From: Bog-756 sp963777665
Lineage (GTDB): Bacteria; Actinomycetota; Acidimicrobiia; Acidimicrobiales; RAAP-2
Assembly: GCA_963777665.1 (NCBI GenBank)
Contig: CAVZRJ010000001.1
Coordinates: 1,116,001 to 1,180,000, forward strand
Length of the DNA stretch: 64,000 bases
Direction: 5' to 3'
In this document: positions 9,418 to 18,002 of the stretch, one piece after another
Layout: the number at the start of each line of letters is the position of its first letter
Position numbering within the stretch: the first letter of the stretch is position 1
Program-made: the position numbers and the translations under genes
Notes under the pieces: model-generated
What the model was told of the DNA's origin: nothing
The model's input: only the letters and a program-made list of their open reading frames with translations
The model's database searches: none

Positions 9418-10692
9418 ATGGCTAGGGTTATCCGCCGCCGTTGGGCCAGCGACTTATCGGGACCGTCTAGACGGGATAGTCGCGGCTGCGAGTACGAAGC
9501 GTACGTCCCTGACCTGCTGGTAGGTCGCAAGATCACCCTAGACGGTGACGTTGCCGCCGACGTTACTGACGCCGAAGCGGCCATTGCCCGGCTGAACGTT
9601 GAAGCGACAAGCCTCGTCGACACCGAAGCCCTGGCCCGAATTCTGCTGCGGGCCGAATCGGTCGCATCATCCAAGATCGAAGGACTGGTAATCGGCCCTC
9701 GCCGACTCCTTCGTGCTGAAGCTGCACGCCATCTCGGAGAGGACCCAGTCGACGTCACCGCCGCCGAGGTGCTCGCGAACTTCGACGCCATGGTGCATGC
9801 CATCGACGAAGTGCAGATTGGAGACCCCATCACCGTCGATCTCCTTCTACAGATCCATCAGCGCCTCCTTGCAGGCACGCGCATCGCCGTGCACGCGGGG
9901 CACTTCCGTGATGTCCAAAACTGGATCGGTGGAAGCGATTACAACCCGTGCAGTGCCTCGTTCATCCCGCCTCCACACGAACAGGTCGAGGAACTGATGG
10001 CCGATCTAGTCGCGTTCTGCAATGAACACGCGCTGCCGGCTGTCGCTCAGGCGGCCATAGCGCACGCCCAGTTCGAGACTATCCACCCGTTCATCGATGG
10101 CAACGGTCGCACCGGCCGCACCTTGATCCATCTCATCCTTCGCCGACGTGGCGTGGCGACCCGAGTCAATCCACCTGTCTCGCTGATCCTCGCAACATGG
10201 GCCAAGGACTACGTCGCTGGCCTTACGGCAACGAGATACCGGGGGCCGGCAACCTCCGCCGACGCGCGCCAAGGTCTGAACCTTTGGGTCGGGAGAGTTG
10301 CCGGAGCCTGCAGCCGAGCCGTCGATGACGCCAAATCGTTCGAAGAACGGGCGCTAGCGATTGAGCAGGAGTGGCGACAGCGCCTCACACGAGTCCGAGC
10401 CAATTCCGCTGCGGACTTGCTCCTGCGAGCGCTAGTTGGAGCACCGGTCATCACCGTCAACAGCGCAGCCGAGTTGATTGGCAGAAGCCAAGTGCAGACA
10501 AATCAAGCAGTGAATCGGCTCGCCGAAGCAGGAATTCTCAATCAGATCACGGTTGGTAGGCGGAACCGAGCATTCGAGGCAGCCGAAATCGTTGACGCCT
10601 TCACGAGCCTGGAGCGTCAGCTCGCCAGCCCGGAAGGCGACACTCGCACTGAGCCAGCGCGACGAGTCCCGAGTCGCCGCCAGAGCCGCTAA
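9418..10692 (+). CDS. Fic family protein (probable AMPylase) with winged-helix C-terminus
   Basis: A 424-residue protein with the catalytic Fic motif HPFIDGNGRTGR at residues 223-234, which normally transfers AMP from ATP to a target hydroxyl. Upstream are a Fic_N region and an inhibitory-helix motif (SSKIEG, residues 84-89, fitting S/TxxxE-G/N) typical of self-inhibited class II Fic proteins. The last 100 residues contain a winged-helix segment (NSAAELIGRSQVQTNQAVNR). The ATG at 9418 has a strong ribosome binding site (AAGGAGA). The target protein is unknown. Base composition is less GC-rich than the neighbours, suggesting acquisition. Confidence 0.88.
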   Translation: MARVIRRRWASDLSGPSRRDSRGCEYEAYVPDLLVGRKITLDGDVAADVTDAEAAIARLNVEATSLVDTEALARILLRAESVASSKIEGLVIGPRRLLRAEAARHLGEDPVDVTAAEVLANFDAMVHAIDEVQIGDPITVDLLLQIHQRLLAGTRIAVHAGHFRDVQNWIGGSDYNPCSASFIPPPHEQVEELMADLVAFCNEHALPAVAQAAIAHAQFETIHPFIDGNGRTGRTLIHLILRRRGVATRVNPPVSLILATWAKDYVAGLTATRYRGPATSADARQGLNLWVGRVAGACSRAVDDAKSFEERALAIEQEWRQRLTRVRANSAADLLLRALVGAPVITVNSAAELIGRSQVQTNQAVNRLAEAGILNQITVGRRNRAFEAAEIVDAFTSLERQLASPEGDTRTEPARRVPSRRQSR

Positions 10693-10901
10693 CGCGACTC
10701 CCGACGGCATCACGGACCCACTGACAGCAGGCATCGGCGATCGAGTCGAACCGGAGTCCGGGCTGCACCGCGTCGACTACATCACGTCTCGACCCCTACC
10801 CGTCGCTCGGATGGCGATCGGCCGTGTCCTTCGGCGCCAAATGGACCCAGCAATCAGTCGGAGTCCCATACGCCGACCGGAACCGGGGTCAGGTCACCAA
10901 G

Positions 10902-11102
10902 TCAGGCGTGGATCAGCCCGCCCTCGGTTTGTGGAGCCGGAAGAAGGTTGTTGATGTACCAGGTACTCGGGGGCGGATCTTGGGACTCGACCCCGTTGTC
11001 CCGGACGAGTGCAGTCGGGCTCCCGTTCGAGAACCATCTGGCGCTGTGTAGACGGAAAGGATCGCCGTACCAGCCCTGGGCCTTGCTCGTCGTGTGCGGC
11101 AT
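10902..11102 (-). CDS. Small DUF2510-like protein (hypothetical)
   Basis: A 66-residue frame containing GWYGDPFRLHSARWFSNG followed by PTALVRDNGVESQDPPP, which closely follows the actinobacterial GWYxDPxxxxxxRWFSxGxPTxLVRDxGxES pattern related to DUF2510. The first eight residues and the last twenty show no known domain. This short motif usually forms part of larger membrane proteins, so this may be a stand-alone small protein or the surviving end of a degraded one. Function unknown. Confidence 0.5.
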   Translation of the reverse strand: MPHTTSKAQGWYGDPFRLHSARWFSNGSPTALVRDNGVESQDPPPSTWYINNLLPAPQTEGGLIHA

Positions 11103-11301
11103 CCGGTTAGTTTACCGTAGGTTCACTTAAATGTCACGTTACGTTCACTTTATGACCTGTCGAGACGGGAGGCGCAAGAGGGCAGGTGATAGCCAGTTCC
11201 AGAGGATCGTGGACGTGCCAGCTCGCCGCCAACCTGCCGGGCGTCACACTGAGGAGGCCACCAAGGCGGTCATTGCGTTTTTTGTGTTTTTGGGGAGTAA
11301 T

Positions 11302-11820
11302 ATGACCGCTATGAACAGGGAGGTCTCGTCACTTGATGACTTAATTTCGACCGGAACGGCGAGCGCCCTGCTGGGGACGTCGAGGCAGCACGTGGTCAAC
11401 CTGTGTGACAGCGAGCGCCTCCCCTGCTTCAGGGTCGGGACTCACCGCCGGGTCCGACGTGAGGACGTCCTTCGTTATCGCGACGGTCGGCCACTCACGC
11501 GAGACCAAATCCGGAGCCTGTGGCTCCACCGGGCCGTCGCAAGGCGACTCCTGCTCGACCCTGCGGGTACCATTCGACAGGCGAGGGCGAACCTCCGACG
11601 GCTCCAGGCCGTCCACGCTCGTGGTGTGGCTGGGCAGCGGATGGAGGAGTGGGAGCTGCTTCTCAACGGCCCCATCGATGAGCTGCTCGAGGTAATCACC
11701 TCCCGCTCGGACCGGGGCAACGAGCTTCGCCAGAACTCGCCCTTCGCCGGCGTGCTCAGCGACCGCGAGCGGAGCCGGGTGCTCGACAGCTTCCGACGCT
11801 TGCACCCGGCTGCAGCATGA
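11302..11820 (+). CDS. HTH (excisionase-type) protein, putative antitoxin
   Basis: A 172-residue protein with an N-terminal MerR/excisionase-like helix-turn-helix (TGTASALLGTSRQHVVNLCD ... RRVRREDVLRY, residues 13-60) and a helical C-terminal half. The ATG at 11302 follows GGGGAG at good spacing; in-frame codons before it look non-coding. Its stop overlaps the start of the nucleotidyltransferase gene by ATGA. This order and overlap are typical of toxin-antitoxin pairs in which the DNA-binding protein represses the operon and counters the transferase. The antitoxin role is inferred from that context. Confidence 0.65.
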   Translation: MTAMNREVSSLDDLISTGTASALLGTSRQHVVNLCDSERLPCFRVGTHRRVRREDVLRYRDGRPLTRDQIRSLWLHRAVARRLLLDPAGTIRQARANLRRLQAVHARGVAGQRMEEWELLLNGPIDELLEVITSRSDRGNELRQNSPFAGVLSDRERSRVLDSFRRLHPAAA

Positions 11821-12350
11821 ACCGAGAGCAGCTCGCACATGTGCTGCGGGCGGCTTCCCAGATTGCCGAGGTATCCGATGTCGTCGTCATCGGGAGCCAA
11901 GCGATCCTGGGCAGTTATGACGAGAGTCAGCTGCCCGACGAGGCCATCGGTTCGATCGAGGTCGACGTGACGTTCTTCGACGACCCAGAAGCCGCCAAGT
12001 CCGACAAGGTTGACGGCGCCATCGGGGAACTCTCGTCGTTCCACGAGATGTACCAGTACTACGCGCAAGGAGTGAGCATCTCGACGGCCACGCTCCCGAA
12101 GAGCTGGGAGAATCGCCTCGTACCCTTCGAGAATCCAAGCACGGAGCCAGGACGGGGTCTGTGCCTCGAGCGCCATGACCTCGTGGTATCCAAGCTGGTG
12201 GCGAGTCGGGCGAAGGACTTCGAATTCGCCGGGGCCCTTCTACGTGACGAGCTCGTAGATCCGGACACGCTCGTCGAGCGGATCCGCCTGCTCCCAATCG
12301 ACCCCGGACGCATCGAGATCCTGGTGAGCTGGGTCGAAGCTCACCGGTAG
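11817..12350 (+). CDS. DUF6036-type nucleotidyltransferase, putative toxin
   Basis: A 177-residue protein with features of a minimal nucleotidyltransferase: a GSQAILGSY strand-turn (G-S motif, about residues 26-34) followed by IEVDVTF with the acidic metal-site pattern (about residues 48-54), and a C-terminal helical part with LERHDLVVSKLVASRAKDFE. DUF6036/AbiEii-like proteins of this size occur as partners of small DNA-binding proteins and in several studied cases modify tRNA or other RNA. Activity here is not shown. It is translationally coupled (ATGA) to the HTH gene upstream. Confidence 0.68.
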   Translation: MNREQLAHVLRAASQIAEVSDVVVIGSQAILGSYDESQLPDEAIGSIEVDVTFFDDPEAAKSDKVDGAIGELSSFHEMYQYYAQGVSISTATLPKSWENRLVPFENPSTEPGRGLCLERHDLVVSKLVASRAKDFEFAGALLRDELVDPDTLVERIRLLPIDPGRIEILVSWVEAHR

Positions 12351-12923
12351 TCCCAAGGTGTCCGGCATCACGCCGTGCGCGGCAGGAGGTCCATCGACCG
12401 ACCCAGAGCCGGGACGAGGTCCTCGCCCTCGAAGAGCAAGGTGGTCCCGATGGGGAAACGGGCCACGACTGGCGGCGACCCTTTACGGGCAATGGAAGGA
12501 CCAAGACCGTTCGGGCCCGCTGAATGCCGAAGGCCCGGATGTGGGGCCCTCCCTGTCGCTGACCGGGAGCTCCTGAATCCTTGGCAAAGCCAACAATGTG
12601 GGAATTCCGGACGCCGCCGGCCGTCACGGCCGACAAGACCGCCGCCCCTGGCCATTGGAGGCCTGGCGTGTCCCTCACATGGCTCTGAAACCAATCGCGT
12701 GGGGGGCAAGACCGGAGTTCTGCCACGCGAGCGGTAGCATGGATGAAGAAGCACCATTACAGAAGAGCGTCCCTTTGCGATGGGCGGGCTACCGGACCGA
12801 AGAGGTCGAGGAGTGGCCAGCGCGTTGGGCAGGGGCCAGAGAGCAACCATCGATTTCGGGATCAGCCGCAAGGGCGAGAGCGGAGTCGGTCACAATCGCC
12901 TGTTGGCAATGGCCGAAAGAAGC
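12351..12923. other. Intergenic region, possible gene remnant
   Basis: About 570 bases with no confident gene. A minus-strand frame ending near 12368 finishes with a protein-like segment (FPIGTTLLFEGEDLVPALG), but the rest of the frame resembles no family. It may be the residue of a lost gene. The desaturase promoter must lie in the last part. Confidence 0.35.
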
Positions 12924-13961
12924 ATGAACACCGAGATCGATGCTCCGCTCATCGGGGCAACAAAGCGTGAGGATTTCGCCGAGCTGTCTCGGAGGGTCCG
13001 TGAGCACGGACTGTTCCTCCGCCGGCGGGGCTACTACGCGACGAAGATTCCGGCATCGCTTGCTGTCCTGGTTGCGTTGGTCGTCATCGCCGTGATACTC
13101 GGCAACAGTTGGTGGAACCTGATCGTTGCCGCCGGTATCGCATTCGTGCTGGCTCAGATCGGCTTCATCGGCCATGATGCAGGACACCGGCAGATCTGGG
13201 CCCGCCGCCGAGGAAACGACATCATCGGCCTCATCCTGGCCAACCTCTTCAACGGGTTCAGCTTCGATTGGTGGCAGACCAAGCACACCCGCCACCATGC
13301 CCATACGAACCTCGAAGGCAAGGATCCGGACATCGCAGCTGGTGCGCTGGTGTTCACGCCCACCCAGAAGAGTGCGCGTGGGCGCTTCGGTCGGCGATTC
13401 TCCCGCATACAGCAGTTCTTCTTGGTGCCCCTGTTGTTCCTCGAAGCGCTCCACCTGCACGTTGCCAGCATGAGGGCTCTCGCCCGGCGAAGGGACCGGG
13501 CCGCGCTCATCGAGCTCGGACTGCTCCTCATTCACGCAGGCGTCTTCTTCATCGGGCCGTTTCTCATCCTCTCGCCACTGCGAGCAGCGACCTTCATCCT
13601 GGTCATGCAAGCGCTGTTCGGCTTCTACCTGGGTGCAAGCTTCCTCACCAACCACGTAGGCATGCCAACCGTGACCACCAACGACGGATTGGGCTTCCTG
13701 CGCCGTCAGGTGCTGACGTCGCGCAATCTGTCGGGGCCCTCCTTCGTTGGATTTGTCTTCGGCGGGCTGGACAGCCAGATCGAACATCATCTGTTCCCGA
13801 CCATGCCCCGGGCGAATCTCCGCCGAGCACGCAAGGTGGTGCGCCCATTCTGCGCCCAGCACGGGATCCCGTATGCCGAGCACAGCCTCTGGCGCGCATA
13901 CCGTGACGTGGCGCGCCATCTTGGAACCGTCGGCATGAGCGGCGCGTTCGCCATCGAGTGA
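12924..13961 (+). CDS. Membrane fatty acid desaturase
   Basis: A 345-residue integral-membrane di-iron desaturase. All three histidine boxes are present: HDAGH at 84-88, HTRHH at 121-125 and QIEHH at 285-289. Four or more membrane segments lie at about 44-62, 66-82, 165-185 and 195-240. The QxxHH third box is typical of acyl-lipid/acyl-CoA front-end (Delta-6-like) desaturases and mycobacterial DesA3-type enzymes. No N-terminal cytochrome b5 domain is fused, so an external electron donor is needed. The ATG at 12924 follows GAAAGAAG; an ATG five codons upstream is the alternative. Double-bond position cannot be inferred. Confidence 0.87.
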   Translation: MNTEIDAPLIGATKREDFAELSRRVREHGLFLRRRGYYATKIPASLAVLVALVVIAVILGNSWWNLIVAAGIAFVLAQIGFIGHDAGHRQIWARRRGNDIIGLILANLFNGFSFDWWQTKHTRHHAHTNLEGKDPDIAAGALVFTPTQKSARGRFGRRFSRIQQFFLVPLLFLEALHLHVASMRALARRRDRAALIELGLLLIHAGVFFIGPFLILSPLRAATFILVMQALFGFYLGASFLTNHVGMPTVTTNDGLGFLRRQVLTSRNLSGPSFVGFVFGGLDSQIEHHLFPTMPRANLRRARKVVRPFCAQHGIPYAEHSLWRAYRDVARHLGTVGMSGAFAIE

Positions 13962-14047
13962 GCTTCACCATCGATGGCTCCGGCGAAGATCAGGGCTCCC
14001 GGTTCATCCCACCAGTTCACCCGAGGGTTCGCTCGTAGACTCGAGAT

Positions 14048-14629
14048 GTGGATCGACGGGTCTTCCGGTTCCTTCTCCTGAGCCAGTGCAGTCTGTTTCT
14101 CTTCCTCGCGATCTGTGTCGCGATGGTGCCCCATGTCCTGCTGGCCAGCGATGAGGGTGGAGTGAGCAACTATGGGGTCTATGGGAAAACCGTGGTTCCC
14201 TTCACCATTGCTCTTGTCGCCTGCGGAGTCTTCATCCTCATGGCTGCCCAGATCGCTCCCAGGACTCCGACTCTGTTGGAACGGTTCCGCTGCGCACTGC
14301 AAATTCTGGGCCTGCTCTTCCTTCTCTTGCTGACTACGACATATCCCTACAAGCTGAACTCGACGCTCAAAGACGTCCATGTCGGCGTGGGGAGCATCCT
14401 GTTCCTCTTCGAGATGGCAATGGGTATTTGGATGACCGTCGTCTTGCAGAGCGATTGGATCACCGTCCAGCTTCTGCTCTTGCAATCGATCGGATTCTTG
14501 TTGGCGTTGTCAACCCTCATCGGTGTCCTGCACATCTTGTTCCTATCTCAGATCATTGCCAGCCTGGCATTCGGTGTTCTCCTCGTGCGCATGGCATTTC
14601 AACTGGAATCGTCTGAGCCGGGCACGTAG
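14048..14629 (+). CDS. Polytopic membrane protein, unknown function
   Basis: A 193-residue protein with about six hydrophobic segments (around 8-30, 50-68, 85-98, 110-128, 135-155 and 160-180) joined by short loops, and few charged residues. The GTG at 14048 gives a short MDRRVF N-terminus with positive-inside character. No enzyme motif is visible and I do not recognise the family. It follows the desaturase after 86 bases on the same strand, so the two may be co-expressed in membrane lipid adaptation; that is only suggested by position. Confidence 0.55.
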   Translation: MDRRVFRFLLLSQCSLFLFLAICVAMVPHVLLASDEGGVSNYGVYGKTVVPFTIALVACGVFILMAAQIAPRTPTLLERFRCALQILGLLFLLLLTTTYPYKLNSTLKDVHVGVGSILFLFEMAMGIWMTVVLQSDWITVQLLLLQSIGFLLALSTLIGVLHILFLSQIIASLAFGVLLVRMAFQLESSEPGT

Positions 14630-14704
14630 CTCTGTGCAGCAGCGAGGACGAACCCCACAACAATCTGGTCGGACTCTCACCGCAGAATGGCGCGGCAGGG
14701 GGAC

Positions 14705-15307
14705 TCAGTGTCCGCGCGCCTCGATCATCCCCACCACGTCGGTCCATCCGAAGCCGACCGTCTCGCCAATGATCCTGCGGGTGATTGGGTCCACGAGCAC
14801 GAAAAACGGGTAGGACGTGACCCGGTAGTCCAGCCACGCCTGATCGCTCATGATGACCGGGGTACTACGGACGCCAGCAGCGGCGGCGGCAACCTCGGTC
14901 GGCTCCTGTGACCCAGCGCCTCTCGTCACAATGACCGGCACGACTCCGGCCAGCGCTGCAACAGATCAGATGCAGGGTCGGTCGAGGGCGGGATCGCCAG
15001 CCGTTCCTTCCCGGTGATCGTCGGCCAGGCCACGCCAGTAGTCGCCGCAGCCGTCGCACTGGGTTGCCAGGAAGGCCACCAGGATCGGTCGGTCCGAGTC
15101 ACCGATCAGCACCTCGACCGGAGTGCCGTCAGGCCGCTCTCCGGAGATGTCCGTCGCCGGCCACGGCGCGGGACCTCCCGCGGGACGTGACGGAATCGGG
15201 CGCAGCCCGGCGACGAAGGCCGGGTCGGAAGCAGGATGGTCAGAAGTCGGTCGGGCGGCGGCCGGCGGAGCGGCTCTGGGAGTGCCGCTATCCGGGTCGC
15301 GCTCCAC
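14705..15307 (-). pseudogene. Thioredoxin-like (TlpA/redoxin) protein interrupted by in-frame TGA
   Basis: One continuous frame of 201 codons is broken by a TGA at 14966-14968. The 5' part (113 residues) holds a Pro-rich leader, the strand ILVAFLATQ and a CxxC active site (CDGC). The 3' part resumes with VVPVIVTRGAG, then YRVTSYPFFVLVDPITRRII carrying the cis-Pro loop region, and ends with FGWTDVVGMIEARGH. Together they make a thioredoxin fold of the TlpA disulfide-reductase/peroxiredoxin type. The stop sits about 25 residues after CxxC, where selenocysteine is not expected, so a nonsense mutation or a base error is most likely. Confidence 0.6.
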
Positions 15308-15390
15308 GTGGTCGTTGTGTCATTTCGATCGTGGCACAGGTCGGTCGATCGGTCGGGCGGGGACGGCCGTCCTCGGCAGATCCCGGACGC

Positions 15391-15699
15391 CTAGGCCTCG
15401 CCGGGGAGGCCGGTCTCGAGGACCTCGACGGCAGTGCCGTTGCCACACCACCGGCACAGGACCTCCTCGACCGATTCGTCGAGCACCTCGACCTCCTCGA
15501 TGGTGAGGTCCCCGCCCACCGAGAAGTGGTGGAACGCCCGGGTGCGGCGGTTCATGACGACGTCGAAGCGGGTCAGGTTCCCGCAGGCCGCACAGCGGAA
15601 TCGGGAGGTGCTCCTTGCCCGCGAACCCGTGGCAGGAGCGGAAGCCGTGGTTGCACCCGCGCCTTGGGGGCCGGCTGTGCTCGCAGATTCGGATGTCAC
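15391..15699 (-). CDS. Small zinc-ribbon protein
   Basis: The conserved part starts at FRCAACGNLTRFDVV and continues with RRTRAFHHFSVGG to CRWCGNGTAVEVLE. Two CxxC pairs make a probable zinc ribbon of about 78 residues. Similar short proteins are widespread in actinobacteria and of unknown function. The N-terminal 25-30 residues are Ala/Ser/Thr-rich and the start is uncertain: GTG at 15699 is chosen, but a later start near the ribbon or an earlier ATG at 15771 or 15792 is possible. It stands upstream of, and divergent from, the SOS-boxed exonuclease gene. Confidence 0.6.
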   Translation of the reverse strand: MTSESASTAGPQGAGATTASAPATGSRARSTSRFRCAACGNLTRFDVVMNRRTRAFHHFSVGGDLTIEEVEVLDESVEEVLCRWCGNGTAVEVLETGLPGEA

Positions 15700-15852
15700 C
15701 GGTCCAACGGTAGTCGCAGCCAGCGACAACCCTTTGACCTGCCTACCGGGCTCAGTCAAAACCGAGCGCATCGCCAAACGCCAGGTGCGCACCGTTGCCA
15801 GCAGGGTGTGAAGCTGGGGCGAGCGGCGCGGTGAGTGGCCGGTCCATCTTTA

Positions 15853-15868
15853 TCGAACACCCGTTCGG
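15853..15868. promoter_or_regulatory. LexA (SOS) box
   Basis: TCGAACACCCGTTCGG matches the actinobacterial/Gram-positive SOS consensus TCGAACNNNNGTTCGA at every fixed base except the last. It lies 13-28 bases before the ATG of the exonuclease/GIY-YIG gene, so LexA bound here would block its promoter or start. The DNA-repair character of the gene supports a real site. Confidence 0.75.
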
Positions 15869-15880
15869 TATGGTGGCCCC

Positions 15881-16840
15881 ATGGCGCTCGCGGTCCAACC
15901 GTCCCTGGTCGACCTCGACTCACCCCTGAGCCAGGTCACCTTCGTCGTCCTCGACGTGGAGACGACCGGTGGTTCACCGGCCATGGCATCGCTGACCGAA
16001 GTCGCCGCTGCCCGGTACCGGGGCGGTGAGCTGCTCGGCACCTACCAGACCTTCGTGCGGCCGGACGAGCGCATCCCGCCGCTGATCACCGCCCTCACCG
16101 GGATCAGCGACGCCATGGTGGCCGACGCTCCCCGGGCCGGGGAGATCCTCCCGTCCTTCCTCGAGTTCCTCGGCGGGGCCGTGGTCGTCGGGCACAACGT
16201 GCGATTCGACCTCTCGTTCCTGAACCACGCTCTCGAGGCCACGGATCGGGACCGGCTGACCAACGCCACGGTCGACACCCTCGCGCTGGCCCGCCGCATG
16301 CTGCGGGACGCGGTGCCCAACTGCAAGCTCGGCACGCTCGCCGCCTTCCTCCACCTCCCGCACCGGCCGGCCCACCGGGCCCTGACCGACGTCCTGGCCA
16401 CCGGGGACCTGCTCCACGCCCTACTGGAGCGGGCCGGCTCCTTCGGGATCGTGGGCCTCGCGGAATTGCTCGAGCTGCCGCGGCTCCTGGGTCATCCCCA
16501 GGCGGCCAAGCTCCGGCTCACCACTCGTCTTCCGCATCGACCCGGCGTCTACTGGTTCTGCAACGCGGCCGGTCACGTGCTCTATGTCGGCAAGGCCACA
16601 GACGTGCAGAGCCGGGTGCGTGCCCACTTTTCGGCGGAGCCCAAGCACGCACTCAGCAGGTCGCTTCGGCAGATGAACGCGATCCACTTTCGGGTGTGTC
16701 CTGGGCTGTCCACTGCAGCTGTCATCGAGCGCCGGTTGATCCTGGCGTGGGACCCTCCGTTCAACCGCCCCTCCAAAGGGCCGTTGAGCAGGCGGGCAGC
16801 GGTGCGACGGCTCCCACGGGGCGACACGCGATCATGCTGA
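15881..16840 (+). CDS. DEDD exonuclease with GIY-YIG domain, C-terminally short
   Basis: A 319-residue protein. An N-terminal DnaQ-like 3'-5' exonuclease (VVLDVETTG at 22-30; VVGHNVRFDLSFLN; HRALTDVLATGDLL) joins a GIY-YIG nuclease (RPGVYWFCNAAGHVLYVGKA) of the UvrC type. The mycobacterial Rv2191-like family with this layout is usually about 550-650 residues because a further C-terminal domain follows. Here it ends soon after the GIY-YIG core (WDPPFNRPSK...), giving way to an Arg-rich tail, so the 3' half appears lost at the edge of the nucleotidyltransferase island. An SOS box precedes the ATG. Nuclease residues of both remaining domains look intact. Confidence 0.78.
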   Translation: MALAVQPSLVDLDSPLSQVTFVVLDVETTGGSPAMASLTEVAAARYRGGELLGTYQTFVRPDERIPPLITALTGISDAMVADAPRAGEILPSFLEFLGGAVVVGHNVRFDLSFLNHALEATDRDRLTNATVDTLALARRMLRDAVPNCKLGTLAAFLHLPHRPAHRALTDVLATGDLLHALLERAGSFGIVGLAELLELPRLLGHPQAAKLRLTTRLPHRPGVYWFCNAAGHVLYVGKATDVQSRVRAHFSAEPKHALSRSLRQMNAIHFRVCPGLSTAAVIERRLILAWDPPFNRPSKGPLSRRAAVRRLPRGDTRSC

Positions 16841-17006
16841 GGACCCATGCTCGAACTCACCGAAACGAACGGCCTGGCGATCCACTACGCCGGACCTGGA
16901 GGCCATTATTTCTCTCGTCCTCAAGGCTGCTCTCAATCGCATTCTTGAATGAGCCGGATCTGAAGAGACAGATCGCTTGTTTCTCTCGGGAGACAAGCTA
17001 TGCCGT

Positions 17007-18002
17007 CTAGTTGGCAGCTGGTGTCGTCTGTCGTGTTCCCCTCCTGGGTCGACGATCCTCAACTCTGGGCAAGACGGCAATTGACGACTCGGCCGACTCC
17101 GTCGGCCAGGCTCCGGATGCGAGCGCGGACATTACTTCTGCCGACCATTGGTCCCACTCGTCAAGAATCCTTGCACCACGAAGCCACCGCAGACCTCCGA
17201 TGCCAAGGACATCCAAGTCTTCCTGGATATTTCGGGCGACCTGGTGTGTCTCAACGATGAGAGCGTCCACTGAAAGCTCGTCAGCGTCATCGCTGAGTCT
17301 CTTTATCGCGCCTACGACACGAAGAAGCGCATTCCAGTCAGGCGCAATCTCTGGGGTTGGGCCTACAAAGGCTGTGAGCGTTTGCGCATCCGTTGGCGAG
17401 TAGTAAAAGCGATTGCCAACGGTCTTGGCGGACAACAGATCCGCCTGAACCAGAAGGTCACAGGCTTCGGCAACGTTGCGCTTGCTGTAGAGCGTCACCT
17501 CGGCCAGAGCATTGGCAGTCATCTTGGTTCGCGGGTTGAACAGGAAATAGCTGAGAATTTCTGTGCGCGCACTCACACCGAACATTGCACGCATCCTTAG
17601 AAACACAAGGGAGGGTTCGGAAAGCAAACGCAGTGTCGACCGACCAGTGACTCTGTAGGTGGAGCGCTCCGTTGTTGCTCCCGTCCAACGAACACCGGCA
17701 CGTGCATTCACAGTCGCCGCAAACGTTCCCCAGGCATCGATCTCTAGATGCGGCTCGCTTCGAAGAACGTTCCGCAGACGAGTTTGAGATACGTGCCGCC
17801 AGTTCCGAATGCACCAATCCATCGCCTCGTCTCGTAGGCGCAGATCAGAGCCACTGTTGGAAACCGTGAAGACGATCAGTGGTTCAGGATCGATCGCCCA
17901 ATTTTCATGTGTTCGACCCCAGCCCGAGACTCCCAGTTCTGACCACGCGCCCCAGCACAGGTCGGTAACGAGCCTTGAAGTACTCCTAGAAGTCGGCATC
18001 AT
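17007..18002 (-). CDS. Winged-helix protein paired with nucleotidyltransferase, putative antitoxin
   Basis: A 331-residue protein of unknown family. The middle contains a winged-helix segment (ILSYFLFNP, NALAEVTLYSKRNVAEACDL, LLSAKTVGNRFYYSPT; about residues 155-220). The N-terminal half is a separate alpha/beta region and the C-terminal part is helical with a basic tail. The ATG at 18002 overlaps the stop of the nucleotidyltransferase gene by ATGA. Such a DNA-binding partner after a DUF6036 gene suggests a two-gene toxin-antitoxin or defence module, with this protein as regulator. GC content is lower than in surrounding metabolic genes, which fits horizontal transfer. Confidence 0.6.
   Translation of the reverse strand: MMPTSRSTSRLVTDLCWGAWSELGVSGWGRTHENWAIDPEPLIVFTVSNSGSDLRLRDEAMDWCIRNWRHVSQTRLRNVLRSEPHLEIDAWGTFAATVNARAGVRWTGATTERSTYRVTGRSTLRLLSEPSLVFLRMRAMFGVSARTEILSYFLFNPRTKMTANALAEVTLYSKRNVAEACDLLVQADLLSAKTVGNRFYYSPTDAQTLTAFVGPTPEIAPDWNALLRVVGAIKRLSDDADELSVDALIVETHQVARNIQEDLDVLGIGGLRWLRGARILDEWDQWSAEVMSALASGAWPTESAESSIAVLPRVEDRRPRRGTRQTTPAAN

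Noticed and set aside
12368..12871. Minus-strand frame of about 167 codons before the desaturase
   Set aside because: Only its last 20 residues look protein-like; no start signal or family resemblance, so it is mentioned as a possible remnant only.
14960..14975. TGA in the thioredoxin-like gene as selenocysteine
   Set aside because: Selenoproteins of this fold carry Sec in or next to the CxxC site; this TGA is about 25 residues away and no stem-loop was recognised downstream.
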